A stretch of 64,000 nt of DNA from Parasulfuritortus sp037439465 (GCA_037439465.1 JBBIVX010000013.1:1-64000); one strand, 5' to 3'; shown: positions 1-8,573, counted from the stretch's first letter. Program-made: numbers and translations. Notes: generated by a model not told the origin, from the sequence alone.

Positions 1-180
1 CCAGGGCTGCGAGCTGGATGGTGACAACGACGGTGTCGTCGATGCGCTCGACCGCTGTCCGGCGACGCCGGCGGGGCGCAAGGTGAATGCCCAGGGCTGC
101 GAGCTGGACGGTGACAACGACGGTGTCGTCGATGCGCTCGACCGCTGTCCGGCGACGCCGACTGGCGATAAGGTCGATGC
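1..180 (+). repeat. two tandem 90-bp coding repeats (TSP3-type)
   Basis: Bases 1-90 and 91-180 are a head-to-tail duplication in frame with the OmpA-family gene. The first 70 bases of each copy differ at one position (19 versus 109); the last 20 diverge more. The near identity at DNA level indicates a recent duplication, and more copies may lie left of the window. Confidence 0.9.
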
Positions 181-538
181 CACCGGATGCACCTTGCCAG
201 CGAGCATCCCTCTCAAAGGGATCTACTTCGACAACAATTCGGCTAAGTTGAAGCCGGCGGCCAAGGCGGCGCTCAAGCACGACGCCGAGATACTCAAGCG
301 CTATCCGGAGTTCAGGGTGCAGGTGGCCGGCCATGCCGATGGCAGGATGAGCGACGCCTACAACCTGGCCCTGTCGCGGCAGCGAGCCCAGTCGGTCTGC
401 GACTTCCTCGTTCAACTCGGGGTCGAGGTCGCCAGGCTGGTGCCCAAGGCCTATGGTGAAGCGAAACCGATTGCCGCCAATGACAGCGAGAAGGGGCGTG
501 CCCAGAATCGCCGCGTCGAGTTAAGAATGCAGCACTGA
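1..538 (+). CDS. OmpA-family outer-membrane protein, 3' end only (5' truncated by window edge)
   Basis: The reading frame is open from base 2 and ends at a TAA-preceded... TGA stop at 536-538, so only the C-terminal part of the gene is present. The first 60 or so residues are two copies of a 30-residue acidic repeat (DGDNDGVVD...DRCP) typical of thrombospondin type-3 calcium-binding repeats. These are followed by an OmpA-like peptidoglycan-binding domain with the usual IYFDNNSAKL start, a GHAD loop and the closing NRRVEL motif. Such proteins anchor the outer membrane to peptidoglycan. Signal peptide and barrel, if any, lie outside the window. The gene is followed at once by a strong terminator. 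Confidence 0.93.
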   Translation, partial: QGCELDGDNDGVVDALDRCPATPAGRKVNAQGCELDGDNDGVVDALDRCPATPTGDKVDATGCTLPASIPLKGIYFDNNSAKLKPAAKAALKHDAEILKRYPEFRVQVAGHADGRMSDAYNLALSRQRAQSVCDFLVQLGVEVARLVPKAYGEAKPIAANDSEKGRAQNRRVELRMQH

Positions 539-556
539 ATCCCGCCGCCCAAGACC

Positions 557-583
557 AAGGCCGCCCGTGGGCGGCCTTTTTTT
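557..583 (+). terminator. intrinsic terminator after the OmpA-family gene
   Basis: A perfect 10-bp stem (557-566 with 569-578) has a very tight loop, and the stem end runs into seven T residues (577-583). It lies 18 bp after the OmpA-family stop codon and just past the end of the convergent trpB2. Confidence 0.9.
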
Positions 584-600
584 CGGTGCGCCGGCGGGGT

Positions 601-1968
601 TCAGCCGCCTACTTTGGGAAGATGGCCGAGCGCCGCGTGGATAGCCGCTTCCGGATACGCGTAGTCCTCCAGCTCGCCGGCGAAGTAGCGGTCGTAGGAG
701 GCCATGTCGAAGTGACCGTGGCCAGAGAGGTTGAAGAACAGGGTCTTGGGCTCGCCCGTGGCCTTGCAGCGTAAAGCCTCGTCGATGCAGGCGCGTATGG
801 CATGGTTCGATTCCGGTGCCGGGATGATGCCCTCGGCGCGGGCAAAGGTGACGCCCGCCTCGAAGGTGGCCAGCTGCGGCACCGCCATGGCTTCGATCAG
901 CCCTTCATGCAAAAGCTGCGACACCAGCGGGGAATCGCCGTGGTAACGCAGGCCGCCGGCGTGGATGCCCGGCGGCACGAAGTCGTGGCCGAGGGTGTAC
1001 ATCTGCATCAGCGGCGTGTAGCCGGAGGCGTCGCCGTAATCGTAGGTGAAGAGGCCCTTGGTCAAGGTCGGACAGGAGGTCGGCTCCACCGCCACCAGGC
1101 GCAGGTTTTTAGCCCTGGGGTCGCCGGCGGCTTTGTCGGCGAGGAAGGGGAAGGCGGCGCCGGCAAAGTTGGAGCCGCCGCCGCAGCAGCCGAACACCAT
1201 GTCCGGGTAGGCGCCCACCTTGTCGAATTGTTTCTTCGCCTCCAGGCCGATGATGGTCTGGTGGTGGCAGACGTGATTGAGCACCGAGCCCAGGGCATAA
1301 TTGGTATCCGCCCGGCTGGCCGCCTCTTCCACGGCTTCGGAGATGGCGATGCCGAGCGATCCCGGCGAGTTTGGATCCTTCGCCAGGGCGTCGCGGCCGG
1401 CCTGGGTCATATCGGTCGGGCTGGCGAACACCTCGGCGCCCCAGGTATGCATCATCGAGCGCCGGAAGGGTTTTTGTTCATAGCTGATCTTGACCATGTA
1501 GACCCGTACCTCCAGGCCGAACATCTGCCCCGCCAGGGCCATGGATGAGCCCCACTGACCGGCGCCGGTTTCGGTGGAGATGCGTTTGATCCCTGCCGCC
1601 TTGTTGTAATAGGCCTGCGGGATGGCGGTGTTGGGCTTGTGCGAACCGGCCGGGGAAACGCCTTCATATTTGTAATAAATCCTGGCGGGAGTGCCCAGCC
1701 TCTGTTCCAGGCGGCGGGCGCGGAACAGCGGGCTCGGCCGCCACATGCGGTAGGCCTCGCGCACCGCGTCGGGGATCGGTATCCAGCGTTCGCCAGACAT
1801 CTCCTGTTCGAGCAGCGCCATGGGAAAAATTGCCAGCAGCTTGTCCGGTCCAACCGGTTTGCCGTCCGGCCCCAAAGGGGGAGACGGCTTGTTGGGCATG
1901 TCCGCCACCACGTTGTACCAGTGGGTGGGGATGTCATTTTCTTCGAGCAGGATCTTGGTGTCGGGCAT
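601..1968 (-). CDS. trpB2: tryptophan synthase beta chain, TrpB2 type
   Basis: This PLP enzyme condenses indole with serine to tryptophan. The protein has 455 residues, longer than the roughly 400 of canonical TrpB, and carries the N-terminal extension typical of the TrpB2 subfamily. The PLP lysine is in GSHKPNTA (Lys111), which replaces the HKxNN of TrpB1, and the glycine-rich phosphate-binding loop GGGSN is at 263-267. The ATG at 1968 has a GGAG ribosome site 8 bases upstream. No trpA is nearby, as is usual for TrpB2, which tends to accompany a separate trpBA pair and may act alone in indole salvage. That role is inferred; the family call is firm. Confidence 0.93.
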   Translation of the reverse strand: MPDTKILLEENDIPTHWYNVVADMPNKPSPPLGPDGKPVGPDKLLAIFPMALLEQEMSGERWIPIPDAVREAYRMWRPSPLFRARRLEQRLGTPARIYYKYEGVSPAGSHKPNTAIPQAYYNKAAGIKRISTETGAGQWGSSMALAGQMFGLEVRVYMVKISYEQKPFRRSMMHTWGAEVFASPTDMTQAGRDALAKDPNSPGSLGIAISEAVEEAASRADTNYALGSVLNHVCHHQTIIGLEAKKQFDKVGAYPDMVFGCCGGGSNFAGAAFPFLADKAAGDPRAKNLRLVAVEPTSCPTLTKGLFTYDYGDASGYTPLMQMYTLGHDFVPPGIHAGGLRYHGDSPLVSQLLHEGLIEAMAVPQLATFEAGVTFARAEGIIPAPESNHAIRACIDEALRCKATGEPKTLFFNLSGHGHFDMASYDRYFAGELEDYAYPEAAIHAALGHLPKVGG

Positions 1969-2132
1969 TGTATTCTCCGCGTGGTGACAGGTGGTTCGAA
2001 TGTCAGCATGCTAACCGAGGGGCGCCGGCGGCGGAAGGTGATCGTGCATTCCTGGCGGGCGTGAGGCGGCGGCGATGCAAAGTCGCCATTACTGCGGCAT
2101 CATGAGCGCTTCGCCCTCACCGGAGACATTCC

Positions 2133-2684
2133 ATGTTCAAGCAAGGCCTCTTCGTCGCGGCTGCGACGCTGGCCACCACCACCGTACTGGCCGGCGGGTT
2201 CAGCCTGACCAGTCCCGAGTTGAGGCAGGGCGCCCGCCTGGCCCAGGAACAGGTTTTCAAGGGTTTTGGCTGCGAGGGCGGCAACGTCTCGCCGGCTTTG
2301 GCCTGGGAGGGGGCGCCGCAAGGCACCCAGAGCTTCGCCGTGACCGTCTATGATCCGGATGCTCCCACCGGCAGCGGCTGGTGGCACTGGGTGGTGTTCA
2401 ACCTTCCCGCCGGCACGACCGGCCTGAGGAAGGGAGCTGGCGATCCCAAGGCCGGCCTGATGCCTGCCGGTGCCGTGCAGAGCCGCACCGACTTCGGCCA
2501 GACTGGTTATGGCGGCCCCTGCCCGCCAGTGGGCGACAAGCCTCACCGCTATATCTTCACCGTGCACGCCCTCAAGCTCGACAAGCTGCCGCTGGACGAG
2601 AGCCGCCCTGCCGCCATGGTGGGGTTCTATATCAACCAGAACAGCCTTGGCCAGGCGGTACTGATGGGACGCTACGGCCGGTGA
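2133..2684 (+). CDS. YbhB/YbcL-type PEBP (Raf kinase inhibitor-like) protein, exported
   Basis: The 183-residue protein belongs to the phosphatidylethanolamine-binding protein family, whose bacterial members have no settled function. It has an N-terminal signal peptide ending near the LAGG segment and the two family hallmarks: the ligand-pocket stretch VYDPDAPTGSGWWHW (around residues 70-84) and a later GPCPPVGDKPHRY motif. It is probably periplasmic. The stop overlaps the GTG of the next gene (GTGA), so the two are probably translationally coupled. Confidence 0.88.
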   Translation: MFKQGLFVAAATLATTTVLAGGFSLTSPELRQGARLAQEQVFKGFGCEGGNVSPALAWEGAPQGTQSFAVTVYDPDAPTGSGWWHWVVFNLPAGTTGLRKGAGDPKAGLMPAGAVQSRTDFGQTGYGGPCPPVGDKPHRYIFTVHALKLDKLPLDESRPAAMVGFYINQNSLGQAVLMGRYGR

Positions 2685-3070
2685 AGATCGACGGCCTCGA
2701 TCATCTGGTCCTGACCGTGGCTGACGTGGAGGCCAGTGTGGCCTTCTATGAACGGGTGCTGGGCATGACCGCCGTGACTTTCGCCGGCGGCCGGCGGGCG
2801 CTTGTTTTCGGCGACCAGAAGATCAACCTGCATCGGCTTGGTCATGAGTTCGAGCCCAAGGCCGGCCGGCCCACACCGGGCTCCGCCGATCTCTGCTTCC
2901 ATACCTCGACGCCTCTTGATGACGTGATATCCCACCTGGCTGCCTGCGCCGTGCCGGTCCTCGAAGGACCGGTGCGACGCACGGGAGCGGCCGGAGTGAT
3001 ACTTTCGGTTTATTTCCGCGATCCAGACGACAATTTGATCGAGCTGGCCAACCGGCTCAAAACCGGTTAG
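2681..3070 (+). CDS. VOC-family (glyoxalase/bleomycin resistance/dioxygenase) protein
   Basis: The GTG start at 2681 overlaps the preceding stop by four bases and gives 129 residues, the normal size of a one-domain VOC protein. The frame stays open further upstream inside the PEBP gene, but that extension has no family similarity. Visible features are the opening DHLVLTVADVEASVAFYERVLGM, the metal-site histidine His7, and the closing YFRDPDDNLIELAN. The closest general description is a virulence-type or glyoxalase-like VOC protein; the substrate cannot be told from sequence. Confidence 0.87.
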   Translation: MKIDGLDHLVLTVADVEASVAFYERVLGMTAVTFAGGRRALVFGDQKINLHRLGHEFEPKAGRPTPGSADLCFHTSTPLDDVISHLAACAVPVLEGPVRRTGAAGVILSVYFRDPDDNLIELANRLKTG

Positions 3071-3216
3071 ACCGTGTATGGCTCCGGTTCCGCCGGTTGA
3101 CACGCTGAATGACAGAGTCACCGGGCAACCCCACAGCACGCTCCAGCACCAGCCATCTCAGGCCATCTGCTCCATGCTGCCCTCCTACGAAACGCCGGGG
3201 CCGGGCGAGATCCACC

Positions 3217-4449
3217 TCAGCGTCGATCGCCGGGCACCTTGATGCGGGTGGCCGTCAATAAACGGCCATGCCACCCGCCCGCGGCCACGGTCAGCAAGCC
3301 ACACAGCAACAGCGTCGGCCGGATGCCGACGGCCTCGGCCAGACTGCCCACCGCCAGGCTGCCCAGCGGCGCGACACCGAGGAAGGCCATGGTGAAGGTG
3401 GCCATGACGCGGCCGCGCATATCGTCGCGCACCCAGGTCTGCAACAGCGTGTTGCTGCCCGCCGCCACCAGCACCACCGAAAAACCCAGCAGCATCAGGA
3501 TAGGATAGGCCAGGGCGTGACTGTCGTTTACAGCGAAAGCGGCCAGTGCCGCGCCCGCCGCCACCGCCGCCCAGGATACGCGCCGCGCCAAGCCGTCGAT
3601 GGAGGCGCGCGTGGCCAGGAACAGGCTGGCCGTCAACGATCCGGCGCCGGCGCTGCTCACCAGCAGGCCGAGTGTGCGTGCATCGCCGCCGAATATGGTT
3701 TTCGCGTACAGCGGCATCATCGCCACATAGGGCGCCACCAGAAAACTGACGGCGGCGATCAGCATCAGGAACAGGCGGATGTCGCGATGTCCGAAGGTGT
3801 AGCGCAGGCCATCGCGCAAGGCGTGCAAGGGAGGCTGCGTGGCGTCGCCGCCAGGTCGTGCATGCACCGCCAGCAGAGCCAGCAGGGCCGCCAGATAAGA
3901 CAAGGCATTGATGAGAAAACACACCGCTTCGCCCGCCAGCGCCACCACGAAGCCGGCCAAGGCCGGACCGATGAAACGGGTGGCGTTCATCATGAAGGAA
4001 TTGAGGGCGATGGCGTTGGCAAGTTGTGTCCGTTCGCTCACTAGATGCACCACCAGCGACTGCCGCGCCGGTACGTCCACGGCGTTGATGCAGCCGAGCA
4101 CGAGGGCCAGGCCGAGCAGTCGCGCCGGCGTCGCCCAGCCCTGCCAGGCCAGCAGCGCCAAAACCAGCGCCTGCGTCATGGCCAGGGTCTGTGTCAGCAA
4201 CATCAGCCGGCGCCGGTCGACGCGATCCGACCACACCCCGCCCAGCGACCCCAGCAAGAGGATAGGCAGCTGGCTGGCGAAGCCCAGCAGTCCAAGCATC
4301 AGCGCCGAATCGGTGAGCCTGTAAGTGAGCCAGGCCATGGCGATCTGCTGCATCCAGGTGCCTGCCACGGACACCAATTGGCCGGCGAAATAGAGTCGGA
4401 AATCCCGCGAACGCAAGGCGCGCAGTGGGTGGGATATGGCGGCAGGCAT
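3217..4449 (-). CDS. MFS transporter, EntS/MFS_3-like exporter
   Basis: The 410-residue protein has about 12 predicted hydrophobic segments and the MFS signature after TM2 (GGVWSDRVDRRRLM), as in EntS-type and macrolide-type exporters. A GRVMATFTMAFLGVAPLGSL segment in the second half matches the conserved TM8-TM10 region of this subfamily. The substrate is unknown; no siderophore or antibiotic genes flank it. The start at 4449 has no clear ribosome site. It is divergent from the Nudix gene, with 79 bp between them. Confidence 0.85.
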   Translation of the reverse strand: MPAAISHPLRALRSRDFRLYFAGQLVSVAGTWMQQIAMAWLTYRLTDSALMLGLLGFASQLPILLLGSLGGVWSDRVDRRRLMLLTQTLAMTQALVLALLAWQGWATPARLLGLALVLGCINAVDVPARQSLVVHLVSERTQLANAIALNSFMMNATRFIGPALAGFVVALAGEAVCFLINALSYLAALLALLAVHARPGGDATQPPLHALRDGLRYTFGHRDIRLFLMLIAAVSFLVAPYVAMMPLYAKTIFGGDARTLGLLVSSAGAGSLTASLFLATRASIDGLARRVSWAAVAAGAALAAFAVNDSHALAYPILMLLGFSVVLVAAGSNTLLQTWVRDDMRGRVMATFTMAFLGVAPLGSLAVGSLAEAVGIRPTLLLCGLLTVAAGGWHGRLLTATRIKVPGDRR

Positions 4450-4528
4450 GGTGCAAGTTTAGCCGGGTTGACCTGCCTCCGCCGGGGCAATCCACTTATA
4501 CTGAAGCCTTATTGCCAAGGAGGCATTC

Positions 4529-5074
4529 ATGTCTGTGCCCGACCTTACGGAACATACTCTGGAGTCCGTTACCGTCTTTCGGGGACGCTTGCTCCATGCC
4601 AAGCTCGACCGGGTACGACTGCCCAACGGCAAGGAATCCACGCGCGAATACCTGGTTCATCCTGGCGCGGCGGTGATCCTGCCGATCTTCGATAACGGCG
4701 ACATCCTGCTGGAGCGACAGCACCGTTATCCGCTGCGCCGTGATTTTCTGGAACTGCCGGCCGGCAAGTTTGAGGCCGACGAGGCTGAATTGGCCTGCGC
4801 CCAGCGTGAGTTACAGGAAGAAACCGGTTATGTCGCGGCAGAATGGCACTACATCAATACCCAGTACCCCTGCATTGGCTATTCCAACGAGCGCCTGGTC
4901 TATTTTCTGGCGCGCGGCCTGGCGCATGAAGGCGACAACCTCGACCATGACGAGTTTCTGGAAATCATTCGCCTGCCGTTTGTAGAGGCACTGGAGATGG
5001 TGCGTGACGGCCGTATCGACGAGGCGAAAACAGTGATGGGCCTGCTCTGGTGGGCCCATTTCGGCGAGCGTTGA
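4529..5074 (+). CDS. nudF: Nudix hydrolase, ADP-ribose pyrophosphatase type
   Basis: This 181-residue protein has a complete Nudix box beginning at Gly79 (G-x5-E-x7-REL-x-EE-x-G), preceded by the LPAGK lead-in that is common in ADP-ribose and sugar-nucleotide pyrophosphatases. The order of strands and the ERQHRYPLRRDFLELPAG stretch fit the NudF/NUDT5 group, which cleaves ADP-ribose to AMP and ribose-5-phosphate. The start is preceded by an AAGGAGG-like site. The gene symbol is by subfamily resemblance only. Confidence 0.85.
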   Translation: MSVPDLTEHTLESVTVFRGRLLHAKLDRVRLPNGKESTREYLVHPGAAVILPIFDNGDILLERQHRYPLRRDFLELPAGKFEADEAELACAQRELQEETGYVAAEWHYINTQYPCIGYSNERLVYFLARGLAHEGDNLDHDEFLEIIRLPFVEALEMVRDGRIDEAKTVMGLLWWAHFGER

Positions 5075-5223
5075 AGGGTATTGGAAAAGACGCTTGGCCG
5101 GTCTGCATAAACTGATCTGACTGCCCCCGGAAACGCGATCACCACACATACATCGGCGTGGTGGTGCTTGGATCTGACCGTGGGCAATACAAGGGCGGGC
5201 CTTGTCCGGGCCCGCCGCGCCTA

Positions 5224-5709
5224 TCAGCGCCAGCCGTCGCGGTGGTCACGCCAATGGCCACGCCAGTCGCCTCGATCCTGGGCGTCATGCGTTTCCCGAT
5301 AGAGATCACGCTCGGCCTGGTCGAGTGCATGGATGAGGCGGCGCCGTTCATGATGGTCGAGATAACCATCGTCAAGGAAATGGCGCTCCATGCGATCGAT
5401 GTAGTGTTGTTCGCGGCGCAACCGTTCCGCCTCGAAGGGGGTCAGTGCGCCACTGCGCCAGCCTTCATGGAGGCGTTGTCGCAGTTCCCTCTGGCGTGCA
5501 TCGATGAAATCGAAGCCCAGGCCGGGCCGAGGGATGTCGAAGCGGGGAGGCTGATGGCGCTCGCCCGACCAGTCCGGGGGCGGGAAGCCGCCGGCGGCGC
5601 CGTAGGTGATGGACAGATAACCGCGATCGGCCTGCGCCGCCCCGGCGAACAGGGCGGCGGAAGCGAACAGGATGGCGGCGACAGTTTGCGCGAAGGGTGT
5701 GTGTTTCAT
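5224..5709 (-). CDS. exported protein of unknown function, Arg/Asp/His-rich
   Basis: The ATG at 5709 is preferred because an AAGGAG site lies 6-7 bases before it and a clean signal peptide (MKHTPFAQ... AGAAQA) follows; an upstream in-frame start would bury that signal. The mature part of about 137 residues is very hydrophilic, with a predicted helical stretch containing HYIDRMERHFLDDGYLDHHE. The DDGYLD segment looks loosely like an EF-hand loop, but no family was recognised. It is probably periplasmic. Confidence 0.7.
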   Translation of the reverse strand: MKHTPFAQTVAAILFASAALFAGAAQADRGYLSITYGAAGGFPPPDWSGERHQPPRFDIPRPGLGFDFIDARQRELRQRLHEGWRSGALTPFEAERLRREQHYIDRMERHFLDDGYLDHHERRRLIHALDQAERDLYRETHDAQDRGDWRGHWRDHRDGWR

Positions 5710-5765
5710 GATGGCTCCTTTTCCAAATCGGCCCACATAAACCTCGTGGGTGATGCCAGATTAGG

Positions 5766-5786
5766 ACCCGCCGGTTAGCGGCGGGT
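5766..5786. other. strong hairpin without T-run in intergenic spacer
   Basis: A perfect 8-bp GC-rich inverted repeat (5766-5773 with 5779-5786, loop of 5) sits between two genes on the minus strand. Neither side has a T-run, so it is not a standard terminator; it could stabilise the 3' end of the upstream mRNA or be a protein site. Confidence 0.5.
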
Positions 5787-5824
5787 GTCGGAGCCGTTGC
5801 GATTTGTAAGCGCTTGTTACCGGC

Positions 5825-6451
5825 TCACCAGTAAGCGAACAGGACGCCTCCCTCCACCTTTGTGGTGAAGGCTTTCAACGGGTGCTTGCCTTTCTCTATG
5901 CAGGCGCCGCTGCGGATGTCGAATTTCCAGTGGTGCTTGGGGCAGGTCAGGGTTTTGCCCTGCAGGGCGAGGTGGGGGATATTGGTAACCTGGTGCGGAC
6001 AGTGCGAATCATAGACCTTGTAGGCATCGCCTTCGCGGTAAACGAAGACGCTACGGACGCCGCATTCCACCCGCTGTACTTCGCCGTCGCCAATCTCCGC
6101 CACGGCCATCACTCGCCGCCATTCCGGCTTGGCGGCGATGAGTTCCGGGGAGAATTCCGGCAAGCCCATCTCCAGCAGTATCTCGGTCGCCCAGACGATC
6201 TTGGCCAGGCCCAGGGTCGGGAAGGCCATCAGCAGGGCGTCCACCACCTCCATGGGGGTGCAGCCGTCGCGCAGGGCGCGGGTCAGATATTGCTTGAAGC
6301 CCGCCTTGGTCTGGACATCGACCTTGGTGATGACGGAGATCAGGTCGCGTGTCTTGGGGTCGAGATGCTTGCCCGCATCCTTGACGAATGCAAAATAGTG
6401 GCCCAGTGCATCGCCACGAACCTTGATCAGATAGTCGAGCGCATCGCTCAT
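5825..6451 (-). CDS. carboxymuconolactone decarboxylase-like / Rieske [2Fe-2S] fusion protein
   Basis: The 208-residue protein has two parts. Residues 1-100 are a helical AhpD/carboxymuconolactone-decarboxylase-type domain, but without the CxxC redox pair of AhpD (only Cys64 is present). Residues 110-208 form a small Rieske ferredoxin domain with Cys151-x-His153 and Cys170-x2-His173, the four ligands of a [2Fe-2S] cluster. A soluble redox role is likely; the partner is unknown. The ATG at 6451 has an AAAGGAA site just upstream, better than the in-frame start 27 bases earlier. It lies downstream of two small unknown genes on the same strand. Confidence 0.82.
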   Translation of the reverse strand: MSDALDYLIKVRGDALGHYFAFVKDAGKHLDPKTRDLISVITKVDVQTKAGFKQYLTRALRDGCTPMEVVDALLMAFPTLGLAKIVWATEILLEMGLPEFSPELIAAKPEWRRVMAVAEIGDGEVQRVECGVRSVFVYREGDAYKVYDSHCPHQVTNIPHLALQGKTLTCPKHHWKFDIRSGACIEKGKHPLKAFTTKVEGGVLFAYW

Positions 6452-6465
6452 GCTGTTTCCTTTCT

Positions 6466-6720
6466 CTAGTCCAGCCAACGAAGAAGATAAAAAAGTCTGA
6501 AGCCTTCGGAGGAACGCGAGGGGCCGCTGGCAATGGCGGCGTGATAACCCTCCGCCGGCCGGGCGGCGTTCCGCGCCTCGACTTCGGTCGGGTAAACGGT
6601 GACGCAGTTTTCCGGGTAACGCTTGCGTGTCCTGCCCGCCGGGCTGTAGATCACCACCGCGCTGGTATGTACGATGAGACCGGGCTCGTCGCCGATCAGG
6701 TGAGCGATGGCCTCCGCCAT
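6466..6720 (-). CDS. small protein of unknown function (84 aa)
   Basis: The ATG at 6720 overlaps the stop of the gene upstream (ATGA), a pattern of translational coupling, so it is chosen over a TTG three bases earlier. The predicted protein has a short N-terminal helix and a strand-rich middle (IVHTSAVVIYSPAGR, NCVTVYPTEVEARNAARP). No family recognised. It precedes the Rieske fusion gene by 14 bp and is probably co-transcribed with it. Confidence 0.6.
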   Translation of the reverse strand: MAEAIAHLIGDEPGLIVHTSAVVIYSPAGRTRKRYPENCVTVYPTEVEARNAARPAEGYHAAIASGPSRSSEGFRLFYLLRWLD

Positions 6721-7004
6721 CAATGTCCCTTGCGCCCCGATGGCGGCACGAATTGCAACACTTCGGCCGGCTTGGCCGTGTCAGTGTAATAGGGCCGTTC
6801 GTTGCGGCTTAAGCCGAGGGCCTTGGCCAACTCGGACTCGCGCGCGGCGATCAGCCCCAGGCACATGCGGATGTTCTCCACCGTAGGTTCCGCCAGGGGG
6901 CTCGGCTGTCCGGGCCGCGGTGCGCAATCGCGCACCACCGCCGTCAGGGTCTTGCGCATGGCGCGGATGATCTGTTGTTCCTTGGAAAGCTCGGCTTGGC
7001 TCAC
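6720..7004 (-). CDS. small conserved-looking protein of unknown function (94 aa)
   Basis: The GTG at 7004 follows a CAGGAG ribosome site by 8 bases and gives 94 residues; longer in-frame versions have no such site. The sequence is mostly helical (KEQQIIRAMRKTLTAVVRD; VENIRMCLGLIAARESELAKALGL), with a C-terminal proline-rich tail. No known domain was recognised. It heads a three-gene run with the 84-residue gene and the Rieske fusion. Confidence 0.6.
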   Translation of the reverse strand: MSQAELSKEQQIIRAMRKTLTAVVRDCAPRPGQPSPLAEPTVENIRMCLGLIAARESELAKALGLSRNERPYYTDTAKPAEVLQFVPPSGRKGH

Positions 7005-7100
7005 GGACGGCTCCTGTTGAAAGTCAGTGACGATTGTAGTCGCCGCCGCCAGCCGGTCAATCGCCTGCTTGGGCAGGCGGGGTCCGATCCGGCGAGGGTA

Positions 7101-7131
7101 TTGACTGGCAAAGGCGGTTCTGGTGTACATT
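7101..7131 (+). promoter_or_regulatory. candidate sigma-70 promoter
   Basis: TTGACT (7101-7106) and TACATT (7126-7131) are separated by 19 bp and lie about 50 bp upstream of the exported-protein gene at 7183. The spacer is longer than ideal. Sequence match only. Confidence 0.4.
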
Positions 7132-7182
7132 TTGCCGTCACTTGTTGGGCAATGACCGCGTTCAATTCATCTGGGAGGCAAA

Positions 7183-8487
7183 ATGAAATCAAGCACAACA
7201 CTGCTGGTCGCCGCCATCGCCGCCTTGGCAGGAGGGCTCGCGCATGCGCAGTCGACCAAGGGCAAGGGCCAGGTCGTCAAGCCGCCGCAGGCGCAAGCCT
7301 GGATCGACGTGGCGACCTTTTCCGGTATGGGCATGGGGATGCCGGGCCTGGGCGGCGGTAATCCCATGGCCATGCTGGGCGGACTTTTTGGCGGTGGCGG
7401 CGGCCGCAACGAGTTCGGCCGCACGAACACCGGCATGGCTGGCTCCTGGCTCGACGTCACCCTCCATAGCCGCGCCAACCCCAATCTCGCCGAGGCCACT
7501 CAGTTCGTCCCGGAGGGCAGCAAACTGGCCCCGTCCCTGCAACTGCTGTCGCCCAAGAAGGGCCCATCGGCGCCCGTCGACGATGAGCGTGTGGTCGAGG
7601 ATAAATTCGAACCGCCCAAGGGCAAGATTTACCTTTATTGGGGCTGTGGCGACACGGTGCGGCCAGGGCAGCCGCGGGTGTTGGACATGAGCCGGGCCGG
7701 CATCGCCGACTACCGGAAATTCTTCATCGGCCGGCGTGCCACCCAGCGCGGCGCCCACTCGGCCGTTGGCCGTCCGCATTGGCCAAATGAGGAGGATGCG
7801 CGCCTGATGCCAGCTGGAGCCAGCCTGGTGGGCGAGCACGCTTTCAAGGGGCAGGGTGTGCCCGACGACTTCAAGTTCAGGATAGGCGCGGCCCAGGACA
7901 TCATGCCGCCGATCGATCTCAATCAGCGCGACCTGGGGGGGGCGACCCGGCTGGACTGGAAGGGCATCCCGACGGCGCGGGCCTATTTCATCGCCGGCAT
8001 GGGCACGCACGGCAACAACGAGAACGAGATGGTGTTCTGGTCTTCCAGCGAGGTACCCGAGACCGGCAGCGGGCTGGTTGATTACCAGACCAATCCTGCC
8101 GTCGACCGCTGGCTGAAGGAAAAGGTGCTGTTGTCGCCGGAAGCGCGGCAGTGCACCGTGCCCAAGGGTGTCTTCGGCGAGGGCGCCATGCTGCGGATGA
8201 TCGCCTACGGCACGGAACTGAACCTGGTGCATCCACCCCGGCCGGCCGACGCCAGGACGCCCTGGGAGCCGCATTGGGCGGCAAAGATCAGGGTCAAGTC
8301 GGTGGCCAATGCCATGTTGGGCATGGAGGGCATGATGCATAAATCCGAGGATTCGGGTACACAGCCTCCAGGACGAGAATACTCCGGCAATTCCCGACAA
8401 GGTGGCGATCACCCGCCCAAGGAAAGTAATGGCCTGGGCGGCCTCGGCGAGGGGCTGAACAAGCTCAAGGGGCTGTTCAGCTTTTGA
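7183..8487 (+). CDS. exported protein of unknown function (434 aa)
   Basis: A clear signal peptide (residues 1-22, cut after AHA) is followed by a glycine/methionine-rich stretch at about residues 48-82 (GMGMGMPGLGG, GGLFGGGGG). After it comes a larger mixed region with KIYLYWGCG and a long LDWKGIPTARAYFIAGMGTHGNNENEMVFWSSSEVPETG segment, which resembles a carbohydrate- or ligand-binding beta domain but matches no family I can name. The last 50 residues are low-complexity. It stands alone between a plausible promoter and the acyl-CoA synthetase gene. Function unknown. Confidence 0.75.
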   Translation: MKSSTTLLVAAIAALAGGLAHAQSTKGKGQVVKPPQAQAWIDVATFSGMGMGMPGLGGGNPMAMLGGLFGGGGGRNEFGRTNTGMAGSWLDVTLHSRANPNLAEATQFVPEGSKLAPSLQLLSPKKGPSAPVDDERVVEDKFEPPKGKIYLYWGCGDTVRPGQPRVLDMSRAGIADYRKFFIGRRATQRGAHSAVGRPHWPNEEDARLMPAGASLVGEHAFKGQGVPDDFKFRIGAAQDIMPPIDLNQRDLGGATRLDWKGIPTARAYFIAGMGTHGNNENEMVFWSSSEVPETGSGLVDYQTNPAVDRWLKEKVLLSPEARQCTVPKGVFGEGAMLRMIAYGTELNLVHPPRPADARTPWEPHWAAKIRVKSVANAMLGMEGMMHKSEDSGTQPPGREYSGNSRQGGDHPPKESNGLGGLGEGLNKLKGLFSF

Positions 8488-8573
8488 CATCGCCCCTGAC
8501 TGTAAGGCTCATGCAAGCTTGCTGTCGGCACAATGAAAAAAGTACCGGCTGACCGGCGTCGAGGAGACAGAAC

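Noticed and set aside
1..180. Tandem repeat as a possible CRISPR array
   Set aside because: Repeats are in frame with a protein and adjoin directly, with no spacers.
1993..2000. GGTTCGAAT-like bases suggesting a tRNA T-loop
   Set aside because: No acceptor, D or anticodon stem can be drawn around it.
2381..2680. Upstream extension of the VOC gene
   Set aside because: It lies within the PEBP gene and has no VOC similarity; GTG at 2681 with GTGA overlap is better.
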